Below are positions 53,262 to 62,949 of a DNA stretch of 64,000 nt, piece after piece (positions within the stretch are counted from its first letter, which is position 1; each line of letters opens with the position of its first letter). The notes below the pieces were generated by a model that saw nothing but the letters and a program-made list of their open reading frames with translations, had not been told where the DNA came from and did no database searches. The position numbers and the translations under genes were made by a program. This stretch comes from Bacillota bacterium (GTDB lineage: Bacteria; Bacillota; UBA4882; UBA8346): positions 1 to 64,000 of the forward strand of contig JAEXDA010000043.1 of NCBI GenBank assembly GCA_023401925.1, written 5' to 3'.

Positions 53262-55220
53262 ATGAAGTGGAAAAATTGGAGTTCGACGTCCTTCCGTACC
53301 CAAGCGATTTTAGTGGTCTGTCTCGTTTCCTTGTTATCTCTGGCAATCTCTTCAGCTATCAACTATTTCTTTTCCTACCGGAGCATTGCAGCCGAATCCA
53401 AACAAACTATGACAGAAGCTGCCGCTAAATACGCCGCAACCATGAATGGCTGGCTTAGTCAACAAGGTAAAGTGGTTGATGAGATGGAAACCGACCTTGA
53501 GCGTAACGGAAAGTTTGATGACGAGTATTTGCTGGACTGGTTAATTGCTAAAATGAAAAGTAACCCATCTTTCGGTGACGCCTATATCGGATTCAATGAC
53601 AAGCGATTCATTGACGGCAGCGGCTGGCATCCTCCGGCGGATTTCGATTGCACCCAGCGTCCTTGGTATCTTCAAACCATTGCTAACAATCAACTGACCT
53701 TCACCCAACCCTATCGAGACGGGGTGACGGGTAAGATGGCAGTTTCAATCGGTAAACCCATAAACTATCATGGGGCAGTGATTGGGATCATGGCCGTCGA
53801 CATCTATGTTGACTTCTTAACCGATATGGTGAAAAACGCCAAGATGGGTAGCGCCGGTTACGGGTTTCTATTGGACGACCAGCACAACTATCTGGTCCAT
53901 CCCTCCGCTGATTTCCAACCCACCGAAAAAGGGTTTAAGAAGATCGACTCAGTACTGGACGGCCGGTTTCAATCTTTGGCCGCTCAGTTACATCAGGAAC
54001 AAGCCTTTTTTATGGCTGCACTCGATTATGATAATACCAAGAAGTATTTTGTAATGGCGCCGATTCCGGCGGTTCGTTGGACCTTTGGTTTTGCAATGCC
54101 CGAAGCTGAATTTGCCAAAAAACTCAGCGGACTGATCATCGGTTTTTTGAGTGCTGCTGCGATATCATTGGTCATTACCTTCCTCTTGGCCTACTTTTTT
54201 GTGGCCGGTCTCATTCATTCATTGAATAAAATGGTGACGTCGTTACATGAGATTGCCCGGCAAGTTGCAGCCGCCTCAATTCAATTATCAGCCTCTTCTG
54301 GGCAGTTATCTCAAGGAAGCGCCGAGCAAGCATCGGCTATTGAAGAAACTTCATCAACCATGCAAGAAGCCACTTCAATGTTTAATCAAAGCCATATCAA
54401 TACGAGCCAAGCTGCCCAGCTTTCCGGGCAGGCGAAGGAATCATCCGATAAAGGCACTTCCGGGATGCATGAAATGATGGACTCGATGGAGAAAATTAAA
54501 AAATCCAGTGACGAAATAGCCAAGATTATCAAAGTTATCGATGAGATCGCTTTTCAAACCAACATTTTGGCGTTAAACGCCGCAATAGAAGCTGCGCGGG
54601 CCGGGGAAGCGGGAATGGGGTTTGCAGTGGTGGCCGAGGAAGTGAGAAATCTCGCGCAAAGAAGTGCTCAGGCTGCCAAAGATACCACCATCATCATTGA
54701 ATCCAATATCGAACTGTCGTCCAAAGGGGTTTCGGTTGCCCGGAGGGTAGGGGAAGTTTTGGCAGAGATAACCAATCAGACGAATAAAGTTAATGAATTA
54801 ATGAATGAAATATCTGCCGCTGGCCAGGAACAAGCCCAGGGAGTAGAGCAAGTGAGTAAGGCCATGGCTCAAATTGAAATGGTAACGCAACAAAACGCCG
54901 CCAGTGCCGAAGAAAGCGCATCAGCATTCGAAGAGTTAAATGCCCAGGCCGACAGTATGAGGAAGATTGTTCAGGAATTATCGGAGCTTATTCATGGAGC
55001 TGAAAGGATACGGCAGAATAACAGTACCAACGTCGGGCATTTGGTGTATCCATTCAGTCCGAATACTAAACAACTATCAAAAGATAATAGGACAGCCCGG
55101 CAAAAGATTGTTCATCCGGATTCATCCCAAAACGATAAGTTATTACTGGAAAAAGCAAGAGCCAAGGTCATTTCTCCAGAAGAAATTATATCATTGGAAG
55201 AAGATCCGAATAAATTTTAA
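53262..55220 (+). CDS. Methyl-accepting chemotaxis protein with dCache-type sensor
   Basis: A chemoreceptor of about 652 aa. TM1 lies at about 15-38. The extracytoplasmic region (about 40-275) looks like a dCache_1 double-PAS ligand domain (TQRPWYLQTI and FTQPYRDGVTGKMAVSIGKPI, hallmarks of amino-acid or small-acid binding Cache). TM2 is at about 285-315. The signalling domain has EIAFQTNILALNAAIEAARAGE. No clear HAMP follows TM2. GAGGAG before the ATG at 53262 sets the start. Orphan receptor, terminated at 55370. Confidence 0.93.
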   Translation: MKWKNWSSTSFRTQAILVVCLVSLLSLAISSAINYFFSYRSIAAESKQTMTEAAAKYAATMNGWLSQQGKVVDEMETDLERNGKFDDEYLLDWLIAKMKSNPSFGDAYIGFNDKRFIDGSGWHPPADFDCTQRPWYLQTIANNQLTFTQPYRDGVTGKMAVSIGKPINYHGAVIGIMAVDIYVDFLTDMVKNAKMGSAGYGFLLDDQHNYLVHPSADFQPTEKGFKKIDSVLDGRFQSLAAQLHQEQAFFMAALDYDNTKKYFVMAPIPAVRWTFGFAMPEAEFAKKLSGLIIGFLSAAAISLVITFLLAYFFVAGLIHSLNKMVTSLHEIARQVAAASIQLSASSGQLSQGSAEQASAIEETSSTMQEATSMFNQSHINTSQAAQLSGQAKESSDKGTSGMHEMMDSMEKIKKSSDEIAKIIKVIDEIAFQTNILALNAAIEAARAGEAGMGFAVVAEEVRNLAQRSAQAAKDTTIIIESNIELSSKGVSVARRVGEVLAEITNQTNKVNELMNEISAAGQEQAQGVEQVSKAMAQIEMVTQQNAASAEESASAFEELNAQADSMRKIVQELSELIHGAERIRQNNSTNVGHLVYPFSPNTKQLSKDNRTARQKIVHPDSSQNDKLLLEKARAKVISPEEIISLEEDPNKF

Positions 55221-55344
55221 GTAAGATCCCTTAAAGATATTGTGAAATCGAAACTAATTTTATGCATGGAATCTAATGATCTTAACTTACTTGGATTCGA
55301 TTAAATTCACAGTTTTTCAAAGCCTGTTGTTATACAAAATATTT

Positions 55345-55370
55345 GTCCTGGCGAAAGCTGGGGCTTTTTT
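55345..55370 (+). terminator. Intrinsic terminator after the Cache MCP
   Basis: GTCCTGGC-GAAA-GCTGGGGC (8 bp with wobble pairs and a GAAA tetraloop) followed by TTTTTT. Confidence 0.75.
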
Positions 55371-55488
55371 CGTTTAAAATCCTTTTTAACGTTTTAACCG
55401 GAGTTGCCTTCGAAGTATTTGCTGTCAAATCGTCAATATCTTCTGGACCTAAATCCGACCGGATCTCACTTTAAAAAAATCGCTCTTA

Positions 55489-56319
55489 TTACCTTCTGAA
55501 TTTATGCGGTGTGTAGCCGGTTAATTTTTTAAAGGTGCGGATGAAATTGGTATAGTCGTTGAATCCCGCTTGGGTGCAAGCATGACTAACCGAAGCGCCT
55601 TGGGCGAGAACTTCTTTGGCAATGGCAATCTTCTTGAGCAGAATGTAGTGATGAACGGTGAGTCCCGTCTCTTTCTTAAATAGATGACTTAAGTAATAAT
55701 GGTCAATGGAGAAATGGCGGGCCAAGCTAACAAGGGTCATTTCTTCTTCCAAATGGCACTCCATATATTGCATGATCCTCGCGATAAAAGCGGAGGGCGC
55801 CAGTGATAAATCCGGCTTATGCAGATGGAACCCGTCGTTGATCAGCACCAGAAGTTCCGTCAGGTAGGACAGAGTCAGCACGTCGTGCCCGAAGGATGGA
55901 CGGGTAAAGACATGAAACAACTTTTCCGCCAAATCGATCACAGTTTCCAGTTGTTCCTCGCTAACGATAATCATATTGTCACAGCCAATTTTGCGGTTTT
56001 GAAAACATGCCAGCAGGTTGGTCTGGGGGGTGCATAAATCGCGAATCGGTTTATGGTCAAAATGAATCGCATACCGTTCGTAGGGTATCTTTCCATGGTA
56101 ATCGGCCCGATGGGATTCCCGGTCATTGATAATCATAATTTGCCCACGCTGGGGCTGGTAACGGATGCTTTCTACGTAAAAATCCGTATCCCCGCTGATA
56201 AACACATAGATTTCATAGTCTGCATGGCAATGAAAGGGGGCGTTGATGGCCTGGCTATCGATAAAATGCTGTACGTCCAAGCGTTTTTTAATCGCTTTAT
56301 AGTTGTCTTCCTGGTTCAT
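55489..56319 (-). CDS. AraC-family regulator of the glucuronoxylan locus
   Basis: A sugar-type AraC regulator of about 276 aa. An N-terminal cupin (about 15-150, FHCHADYEIYVF, GQIMIINDRESH) senses ligand. The C-terminal double helix-turn-helix (about 175-276) contains SLARHFSIDHYYLSHLFKKETG and YTNFIRTFKKLTGYTPHKFR. AAGGAG before the ATG at 56319 sets the start. It is divergent from the Gfo/Idh-GH67-ABC operon across 195 nt, so it probably activates that operon when oligosaccharides are present (inference). Confidence 0.92.
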   Translation of the reverse strand: MNQEDNYKAIKKRLDVQHFIDSQAINAPFHCHADYEIYVFISGDTDFYVESIRYQPQRGQIMIINDRESHRADYHGKIPYERYAIHFDHKPIRDLCTPQTNLLACFQNRKIGCDNMIIVSEEQLETVIDLAEKLFHVFTRPSFGHDVLTLSYLTELLVLINDGFHLHKPDLSLAPSAFIARIMQYMECHLEEEMTLVSLARHFSIDHYYLSHLFKKETGLTVHHYILLKKIAIAKEVLAQGASVSHACTQAGFNDYTNFIRTFKKLTGYTPHKFRR

Positions 56320-56372
56320 GCGCACTCCTTATGACAATTTACGCATGTTTCTTCGCAAATTGCGCAGAGAAC

Positions 56373-56401
56373 TTGCTGCTATTTTGTAATATTATTTTAA
56401 T
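56373..56401 (+). promoter_or_regulatory. Candidate promoter of the glucuronoxylan operon
   Basis: TTGCTG (56373-56378), 17-nt spacer, TTTAAT (56396-56401). The repeated CGCAAATTGCGCAG-like sequence at 56353-56366 just upstream is a possible AraC half-site. Confidence 0.4.
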
Positions 56402-56514
56402 TATAGAGTAAAAAGTGAGTTAAAACAATATGAACAATTCATTTCACAGCGTGGCATTTCCTTGAATGAATAAGATCGGAGTGACATTTTTTTTGGGCAA
56501 AAAGGGGGGATTTT

Positions 56515-57666
56515 ATGATTGGTATCGCGATTATTGGGACCGGGGTGATCGCCGAAGCACACATCGAGGCTTATCTGGCGTTTCGGAATCAATGCAAGAT
56601 TCTGGCCCTGTGCGATATTCTTCCGGACAAGGCAAAACGGCAAATTGAGAAGTACCGGCTGACGAAGGCGGCAGTCTATAGCTCCTATCAGGAATTTCTG
56701 GCGATACCGGAGATCAATCTGGTCAGTATCTGTACCCCGCCCTTTACCCATGCGCAGATTGCTATCGAGTGTATGGAAGCGGGTAAACATGTGTTGATGG
56801 AAAAACCGATGGCCTCCTCGTTGGCGGAATGTGATGAGATGATCGCCGCCGCGAAACGGGCAGGTAGGTATTTAAGTATTATCGCTCAGAACCGTTTTAT
56901 CCCGGACAACTGGAAACTCAAAAGCATTTTAAGTTCGGACTTTATTGGAAAACTCCTCTTCGGGCAGGTGGAATCCTTTTGGTATCGCGGAGTCGGCTAC
57001 TATGACCTGTGGTGGCGGGGAACTTGGGAAAAGGAAGGCGGCGGCTGTACTTTAAACCATGCCATCCATCAGATCGATCTGCTGAACTGGATAATGGGTC
57101 TCCCGAAACAAGTGACGGCGGTCGTTGGTAATGTGGCCCATAACAATTCCGAGGCGGAAGATGTATCGGCGGCAATCCTGACCTACGAAAGCGGCGCTAT
57201 CGTCACTCTCACCTCTGCCCTGGTAGTCCATGGCGAAGGCCAACGGCTGATATTCCAATGCGAAAAAGCAGGAGTCGCTTCGCCGTGGCAAGTGAAAGCA
57301 AGCCGCACCACGGTCAATGGTTTTCCTGATCTCAATCCTGCTTTTACCCGGAAATTGCAGCAATATTTTGACGAGCTCCCCGCCCCGGAACATTTAAGGC
57401 ACGAAGGACAGATCGGAGACATGCTCCGTTGCATTCAGATCGGCGGGCAACCTGTGGCAAGTAGCATGGACGGTAGACTTGCCATTGAGGTTGTCGCTGC
57501 GATCTATAAATCAGCTTTTACAAGGGCCACGGTCACTTTGCCGCTAAAGGAGGATGATCCCTTTTACACGAAGCAAGGGTTGCTGGCAAGCGTCAGCCAT
57601 TTCCACGAAAAAAAAACAGTCAGGGGACAATCCGCAAAATATCGGTATTACACTTTAAAACCTTAG
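56515..57666 (+). CDS. Gfo/Idh/MocA-family oxidoreductase
   Basis: An NAD(P)-dependent sugar-type dehydrogenase of 383 aa. The N-terminal Rossmann fold has GIAIIGTGVIAEAHIEAY and the family EKPM (about residues 95-98, the catalytic Lys). The C-terminal alpha/beta substrate domain has GGGCTLNHAIHQIDLLNW with His residues placed as in catalytic motifs. First gene of the operon, 29 nt before the alpha-glucuronidase. It could oxidise or reduce a released uronate or other sugar; the substrate is not evident. AAGGGGGG precedes the ATG. Confidence 0.92.
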   Translation: MIGIAIIGTGVIAEAHIEAYLAFRNQCKILALCDILPDKAKRQIEKYRLTKAAVYSSYQEFLAIPEINLVSICTPPFTHAQIAIECMEAGKHVLMEKPMASSLAECDEMIAAAKRAGRYLSIIAQNRFIPDNWKLKSILSSDFIGKLLFGQVESFWYRGVGYYDLWWRGTWEKEGGGCTLNHAIHQIDLLNWIMGLPKQVTAVVGNVAHNNSEAEDVSAAILTYESGAIVTLTSALVVHGEGQRLIFQCEKAGVASPWQVKASRTTVNGFPDLNPAFTRKLQQYFDELPAPEHLRHEGQIGDMLRCIQIGGQPVASSMDGRLAIEVVAAIYKSAFTRATVTLPLKEDDPFYTKQGLLASVSHFHEKKTVRGQSAKYRYYTLKP

Positions 57667-57695
57667 GTTTTAAAACTTCAGGAGGATCACACAAA

Positions 57696-59645
57696 ATGAA
57701 ATCCCTTCGTGACCTTTGCTGGCTCGCTAAACAAAAAAAACCGGGCGCGTTTTCAACATTTTCCATCACTGGCGACGGGCCGTTGGCAAAAACCATCCAA
57801 AGAGAATTTCCCGCGCTGTTTAAAGGGGTAACACAAGTAAGCAGCGAAGCCACGGTCCGTTTTATCCTGGTTAACGATGTGAGTCTTGGCAATGAAGGCT
57901 TCATCATCGTCAAGACTATCGGCGGCTTTACCGTACATGGCGCCACAGAGGCGGCCCTACTTTATGGTATGTTCGCTTTGCATCGGTTGGTTAATACAGA
58001 TGCCGATATCTTTCCCTATCGTTCCGTTCCGGACCAACATCTCCGGATGCTCAATCATTGGGATAACTTTGACGGTTCCATCGAAAGGGGCTACGCCGGA
58101 GAATCCATTTATTATGAGAACAACCGTTTTCGGGGCGATTTGGAGTTGGTTCGTCAATACGCAAGACTCCTGGCGTCGGTGGGCATTAACGCCGTTTCCG
58201 TCAACAATGTGAATGTTAAAAAGCTTGAAGCCGCTTTTATAACGAACGCGCTGCCTGATATTAAACAAATTGCGGGTGTTTTCGCCGCTTATGGAATCAA
58301 AACTTTCCTTTGCATTAATTATGCCGCGCCTATGAGAGTGGGCGGGCTGCCAACGGCTGACCCCCTCGATCCGGCGGTTATCCGTTGGTGGGAACGGATC
58401 ATGGCTGGAATTTACGGGTCAATCCCTGATTTTGCGGGTTTTCTGGTGAAAGCCGACTCTGAAGGAGAACCGGGACCATTAACCTATGGCAGAGATCACG
58501 CCGAAGGCGCCAACATGCTCGGGCGGGCAATCAACCCTTACGGCGGGCTCGTCATCTGGCGTTGTTTTGTTTACAATTGCGCCCAGGATTGGCGGGACCG
58601 GACTGTAGATCGGGCCCGGGCCGCTTACGATATTTTCAAACCGCTGGACGGATGTTTCGACGATAATGTAATCTTGCAGATCAAAAACGGGCCGATTGAT
58701 TTCCAGATCCGGGAACCAAACTCCCCCTTGTTTGGAGCACTGAAAAAGACCAACCAGATTTTGGAGTTTCAAGTGACACAGGAATATACGGGGCAGCAGC
58801 GGCACGTGTGCTATCTGGTTCCCATGTGGAAAGAGACGTTGGATTACGACACCAAGCATGGAGCAGGGGCATATATCAAGAACGTCATTGGGACACAGTC
58901 GCCGACGTCTGCCAATAGCGGCGTTTCCGCCGTGGTCAATGTGGGGATGGACGCCAACTGGACCGGACATAGGCTAGCCCAAGCCAATCTTTACGGTTAC
59001 GGGCGGCTGATTTGGGACAATAGCCTGTCTTCCGAGGAGATAGCTAAGGAGTGGGCCTGGCTTAGTTTTGATCTTTCGAAGGAAGACGCCGCCAAGGTGG
59101 TAACCATCCTGATCGCTTCCCGAGCTGCTTATGAGGACTACACCAGTCCCTTGGCCGTCGGTTTTATGTGTAAACCGGGGCATCATTATGGGGTAGACGT
59201 TGACGGCTATGAGTATGACCGTTGGGGAACTTACCATTACGCGGATCGGGAGGGAGTCGGTCGGGAACGTTCCGTCGCCACGGGAACCGGTTATACCGCC
59301 CAATATTCCAAGGAGCGTTGCGCGGAGTACGAGTCGCTGCAGACTTGTCCCGATGCGTTTTTGCTCTTTTTTCATCATGTGCCTTACACCCATGTTTTGC
59401 AGAACGGTAAAACCGTTATCCAGCATATTTATGATGCCCACTTCGAGGGATTCGCGAAAGTCGAGAAGTTTATCGCCCTTTGGGAAAGCTTGGAGAGAAA
59501 AGTCGATGAAGCAAGTTTTTTGAATGTCAGGGAACGATTGGAGGAGCAGTTACGGAGCGCGCGGGAATGGCGCGACCAGATCAACACCTACTTTTACCGC
59601 AAGTCCGGAATCGGAGATGAAAAAGGCAGATTGATTTATCCATAA
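57696..59645 (+). CDS. aguA: Alpha-glucuronidase, GH67
   Basis: Releases (4-O-methyl)-D-glucuronic acid from the non-reducing end of short glucuronoxylan oligosaccharides. 649 aa, no signal peptide, so it is intracellular and acts after import. Catalytic residues align without gaps at a constant offset of 29 with Geobacillus stearothermophilus AguA: E256 (E285, acid, in ADSEGEPGP), D335 (D364, in GPIDFQIREP) and E363 (E392, in VTQEYTG). The N-terminal domain about 1-120, central TIM barrel and C-terminal helical domain are all present. GGAGG precedes the ATG. Confidence 0.95.
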   Translation: MKSLRDLCWLAKQKKPGAFSTFSITGDGPLAKTIQREFPALFKGVTQVSSEATVRFILVNDVSLGNEGFIIVKTIGGFTVHGATEAALLYGMFALHRLVNTDADIFPYRSVPDQHLRMLNHWDNFDGSIERGYAGESIYYENNRFRGDLELVRQYARLLASVGINAVSVNNVNVKKLEAAFITNALPDIKQIAGVFAAYGIKTFLCINYAAPMRVGGLPTADPLDPAVIRWWERIMAGIYGSIPDFAGFLVKADSEGEPGPLTYGRDHAEGANMLGRAINPYGGLVIWRCFVYNCAQDWRDRTVDRARAAYDIFKPLDGCFDDNVILQIKNGPIDFQIREPNSPLFGALKKTNQILEFQVTQEYTGQQRHVCYLVPMWKETLDYDTKHGAGAYIKNVIGTQSPTSANSGVSAVVNVGMDANWTGHRLAQANLYGYGRLIWDNSLSSEEIAKEWAWLSFDLSKEDAAKVVTILIASRAAYEDYTSPLAVGFMCKPGHHYGVDVDGYEYDRWGTYHYADREGVGRERSVATGTGYTAQYSKERCAEYESLQTCPDAFLLFFHHVPYTHVLQNGKTVIQHIYDAHFEGFAKVEKFIALWESLERKVDEASFLNVRERLEEQLRSAREWRDQINTYFYRKSGIGDEKGRLIYP

Positions 59646-59722
59646 GAAAGGAGGTTGGTAAGTATTGATCGGTATTTAAAAAAATATCGAAACACGTAAG
59701 TCAAAGAAAAGGGGGTAAGAAA

Positions 59723-61042
59723 ATGAGAAAATTCAGCATGATAAGCGCAATTATCGTATTCATTTTCATTGGAGCATTTTTGACCGGTTGTGGGGAGAAG
59801 AAGGTGGAAAAAATTAACTTTTCTTGGTGGGGTAATGACGACCGTCATCAGGCGACCCAGAAAGCCATCGACGCCTTCAATACCGCCCATAAAGGAGAGA
59901 TTGAAGTTGTCGGCCAGCCTTCCGGCTTCGGCAATCTGGACGAAGTGTTCGCAACTCGTTATGCGGGCGGCAACCCTTCGGATGTCATGACCGTCAATTT
60001 TCCATGGGTATTGCAGTACAGCCCCCATGGCGACGGATTCTACGATTTAGACAAAGTGAAAGACATTTTTGATTTTTCTCAGTATGATCCCAAATTTTTA
60101 GCGGCAGGCAAGACCGGCGGCTCCCAGCAAGTTATCCCTTATGGCCAGAACACCCTGTGTTTCTTTGCGAATAAATCCGCTTACCAGCGGCTTGGTATCA
60201 GCGAGATTCCTAAAACCTTTGAGGAATATAAAGCGGCCGCCAAAAAATTTACGGCTAAAATTCCCAATACATATCTGATTGTCAGTCCCACCTTCCGCTT
60301 CGCCGCCATCTATTACTTGCAACAAAAGACCGGCAGAAGTGAATTTGCCGAGGATTTGAGCATGAACTATACCGTGGACGACTATAGAGAGGCCCTCTCC
60401 TGGTATAAGAATCTGGTAGACGCCCATGTGTTCTGTTCCAGAAAAGACTATATCGAAAATGTAGGATCCAATCCGGTTTCCATTGCTCAAAACGCCAAGT
60501 ACATTCAAGGCGGTTATGTGGGGGTGCTGGAATGGAGCGGCGGTGTAGCCTCTAACGCGGCAACTTTGGCGGAAAAGGGTGACCAGATGGTCATCGCGAA
60601 TTTACCAATCATTGACGGCGCAGTATTTAAAGGGACTATGGCAAAACCATCCATGACTTTCGCTATTTCTAAGAGTTCCAAGAGCCCGCGGGCGGCGGCG
60701 GAATTCTTACAATACATTTTGAATGATTCCGCAGGCGTTAAATTGTTGGGTAGCACCCGCGGCATGGTGGCTTCCAGATCCGCCAAAGCGGAATTGGAAA
60801 AAAGTGGCCAAATCACAGGACCGGTGAAAGAGGCCTATGATTTTACCGAAAAGACACAAGTCATCAACAACTCTCCGATTTTTGAGGACGCTATCTTCAC
60901 AAACGCTTACGAGAGTAATTATGAAGCTTTTGAGTTCGGAAAACTGACCGCAAAGCAAGCCGCTCAGGCCATCTACGATGCCAACAGCGAAGAAGTCGCC
61001 AAGTTAAAGAAACAGTATGGTAAGGAAGGGCGTTCGATCTAA
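59723..61042 (+). CDS. Family-1 oligosaccharide-binding lipoprotein
   Basis: Solute-binding protein of 439 aa for the ABC importer downstream. The lipoprotein signal has lipobox LTGC (Cys at about residue 23). The fold is standard: INFSWWGNDDRHQATQKAIDAF at the start, GGNPSDVMTVNFPWV and IPYGQNTLCFFANK. Context suggests acidic xylo-oligosaccharides (aldouronates). Unlike the binding protein at 41927-43219 it is lipid-anchored. Confidence 0.93.
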   Translation: MRKFSMISAIIVFIFIGAFLTGCGEKKVEKINFSWWGNDDRHQATQKAIDAFNTAHKGEIEVVGQPSGFGNLDEVFATRYAGGNPSDVMTVNFPWVLQYSPHGDGFYDLDKVKDIFDFSQYDPKFLAAGKTGGSQQVIPYGQNTLCFFANKSAYQRLGISEIPKTFEEYKAAAKKFTAKIPNTYLIVSPTFRFAAIYYLQQKTGRSEFAEDLSMNYTVDDYREALSWYKNLVDAHVFCSRKDYIENVGSNPVSIAQNAKYIQGGYVGVLEWSGGVASNAATLAEKGDQMVIANLPIIDGAVFKGTMAKPSMTFAISKSSKSPRAAAEFLQYILNDSAGVKLLGSTRGMVASRSAKAELEKSGQITGPVKEAYDFTEKTQVINNSPIFEDAIFTNAYESNYEAFEFGKLTAKQAAQAIYDANSEEVAKLKKQYGKEGRSI

Positions 61043-61173
61043 AACGCGCGCGCGTTAGCCATACGGCAAGGATGTGGCGGGAGGAATTCCTATCTCCCGC
61101 ACGTCAGTATGGAGAGCCTTTGGAGCGCGACGATATGGCAGTTTTTAGCATCGCTGGAATGGAGGAAAAATTT

Positions 61174-62049
61174 TTGAAAAATAGCAAAATTGGTTTGTTG
61201 TATATTCTTCCATGGCTTGCCGGAATATTTTTTTTAACGGTTTATCCATTCGCCCATGCGCTAATCATTGGCTTTACCGACTACAATCTGGTACGGGATC
61301 CCCATTTTATCGGGCTCGGCAACTATCTAAAACTCTTTAGGGATAAAGAATTTATCGGCACCCTGGTAGCCACGCTGAAATACACCGTTATTACCGTGCC
61401 TTTGCAATTGGTGTTTGCGCTTTTTATCGCTTTTATTTTGAATTTCAAGCTTAGAGCCATTAACTTTTACCGGACCGCCTACTATGTGCCGTCGCTCCTT
61501 GGCGGAAATGTGGCGGTAGCGGTGTTATGGCGTTTCCTCTTCCAGCAGGATGGCTTTATCAACCGGTTTATCGGTATTTTCGGTATCGCGCCTGTTTCGT
61601 GGTTGTCTTCTACCTGTGGAGCCATGACAGTCATTATCCTCCTAAAAGTGTGGCAATTTGGTTCCGCGATGCTGATCTTTCTGGCGGCTTTAAAAGATGT
61701 GCCGCAGGATCTTTATGAAGCAGCAATCTGTGATGGTGCGGGTAAAGTGCGTTCTTTCTTTTGGATCACCATTCCACTGATTACCCCGGCCATTTTTTTT
61801 AATCTGGTCATGCAATTGGTGAACGCCTTCCAAGAATTTAACGGACCTTATCTGGTAACCGGAAAAGGCCCCTTAAACGCCACCTATTTGACAAGTATGT
61901 TTGTCTATGATAATGCCTTTAAGTTCTTTAATATGGGTTACGCCAGCGCCGCAAGCTGGGTGTTGTTCGTGATTATTGTCGGCGTCACCGTAGCGCTCTT
62001 CACCACACAGGATAAGTGGGTATTTTACTCGGACGAAGGTGGTCGGTAA
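61174..62049 (+). CDS. Oligosaccharide ABC permease, MalF/UgpA type
   Basis: A six-TM permease, 291 aa from the TTG at 61174, which has GGAGG 8 nt upstream. The longer frame from the ATG at 61072 adds about 34 residues unlike the family N-terminus. EAA loop: YEAAICDGAGKVRSFFWITIP. Partners are the binding protein upstream and the MalG-type permease 4 nt downstream. The gap before it contains the self-complementary (CG)n AACGCGCGCGCGTT (61043-61056). Confidence 0.92.
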   Translation: MKNSKIGLLYILPWLAGIFFLTVYPFAHALIIGFTDYNLVRDPHFIGLGNYLKLFRDKEFIGTLVATLKYTVITVPLQLVFALFIAFILNFKLRAINFYRTAYYVPSLLGGNVAVAVLWRFLFQQDGFINRFIGIFGIAPVSWLSSTCGAMTVIILLKVWQFGSAMLIFLAALKDVPQDLYEAAICDGAGKVRSFFWITIPLITPAIFFNLVMQLVNAFQEFNGPYLVTGKGPLNATYLTSMFVYDNAFKFFNMGYASAASWVLFVIIVGVTVALFTTQDKWVFYSDEGGR

Positions 62050-62052
62050 ATC

Positions 62053-62943
62053 ATGGCCAGACAACAGACTTATACACCTAGCCTGGTAGAACAAAGTAAA
62101 CGGCGAAGCCGGAGGATCGGTGCCGTCACCCGCCACATCATCCTGACCGTTGTCGCGATGATCATGATATATCCTATTCTTTGGCTGCTGGGGGCGACCT
62201 TCAAAACCAACAATGAGATTTTTACATCCATTAATTTTATCCCCAATCACTTTGACTTCACACCTTATATCGAAGGATGGAGAACCCGTACGTCCTATTC
62301 ATTTACAACCTTTTTTGGCAATACCTTTGCATTTGTGTTGCCGAAGATCTTTTTTTCACTTGTTACCAGTGCGCTGACGGCTTACGGCTTTGCCCGTTTT
62401 GATTTTCCGTTTAAAAAAATACTCTTTTCCCTGTTAATGGCGACGATGTTCCTGCCAGCGGTGGTGACCCGTATTCCGCTCTATTTGCTCTGGAAACAGT
62501 TGGGCCTCTTAGACACCTATGTGCCCCTGATCGCCCCGGCTGTCTTTGCCAACGAGCCGTTTTTCGTCTTTTTGCTCGTTCAATTTTTACGTTCTACGCC
62601 GACTTATCTGGATGAGGCGGCGACTATCGACGGTTGTAATTCCTTTCAGATTCTCTGGTACACCCTGGTGCCGCTCTTAAAGCCCGCCCTGATCAGTTGT
62701 ATCATCTTCCAGTTCGTGTGGAGCTTCAACGACTTTTTAGGACCACTCATTTATGTGACCAGCTTGGAGAAGTATCCAGTGGCCCTGGCTCTGAAAATGT
62801 CCATTGATCAAAGCAGCGGTATTGTGCAATGGAACCAAATCTTGGCCATGTCCTTCTTGGCGCTCATACCGGCGCTGGTTTTGTTCTTTACCTGTCAAAA
62901 GTATTTTGTCGAAGGCGTTACGACTACGGGCGTGAAAGGATAA
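62053..62943 (+). CDS. Oligosaccharide ABC permease, MalG/AraQ type
   Basis: A six-TM permease of 296 aa. The EAA loop DEAATIDGCNSFQILWYTLVPLLKP contacts the ATPase, and the tail FVEGVTTTGVKG is typical. Start codon 4 nt after the preceding stop, so probably translationally coupled. As with the other sugar ABC operon, no ATPase gene accompanies it within the window. Confidence 0.93.
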   Translation: MARQQTYTPSLVEQSKRRSRRIGAVTRHIILTVVAMIMIYPILWLLGATFKTNNEIFTSINFIPNHFDFTPYIEGWRTRTSYSFTTFFGNTFAFVLPKIFFSLVTSALTAYGFARFDFPFKKILFSLLMATMFLPAVVTRIPLYLLWKQLGLLDTYVPLIAPAVFANEPFFVFLLVQFLRSTPTYLDEAATIDGCNSFQILWYTLVPLLKPALISCIIFQFVWSFNDFLGPLIYVTSLEKYPVALALKMSIDQSSGIVQWNQILAMSFLALIPALVLFFTCQKYFVEGVTTTGVKG

Positions 62944-62949
62944 ATTTTT

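Noticed and set aside
61043..61056. Self-complementary AACGCGCGCGCGTT
   Set aside because: Striking alternating CG run between binding protein and permease, but no T-run or known role; probably incidental.
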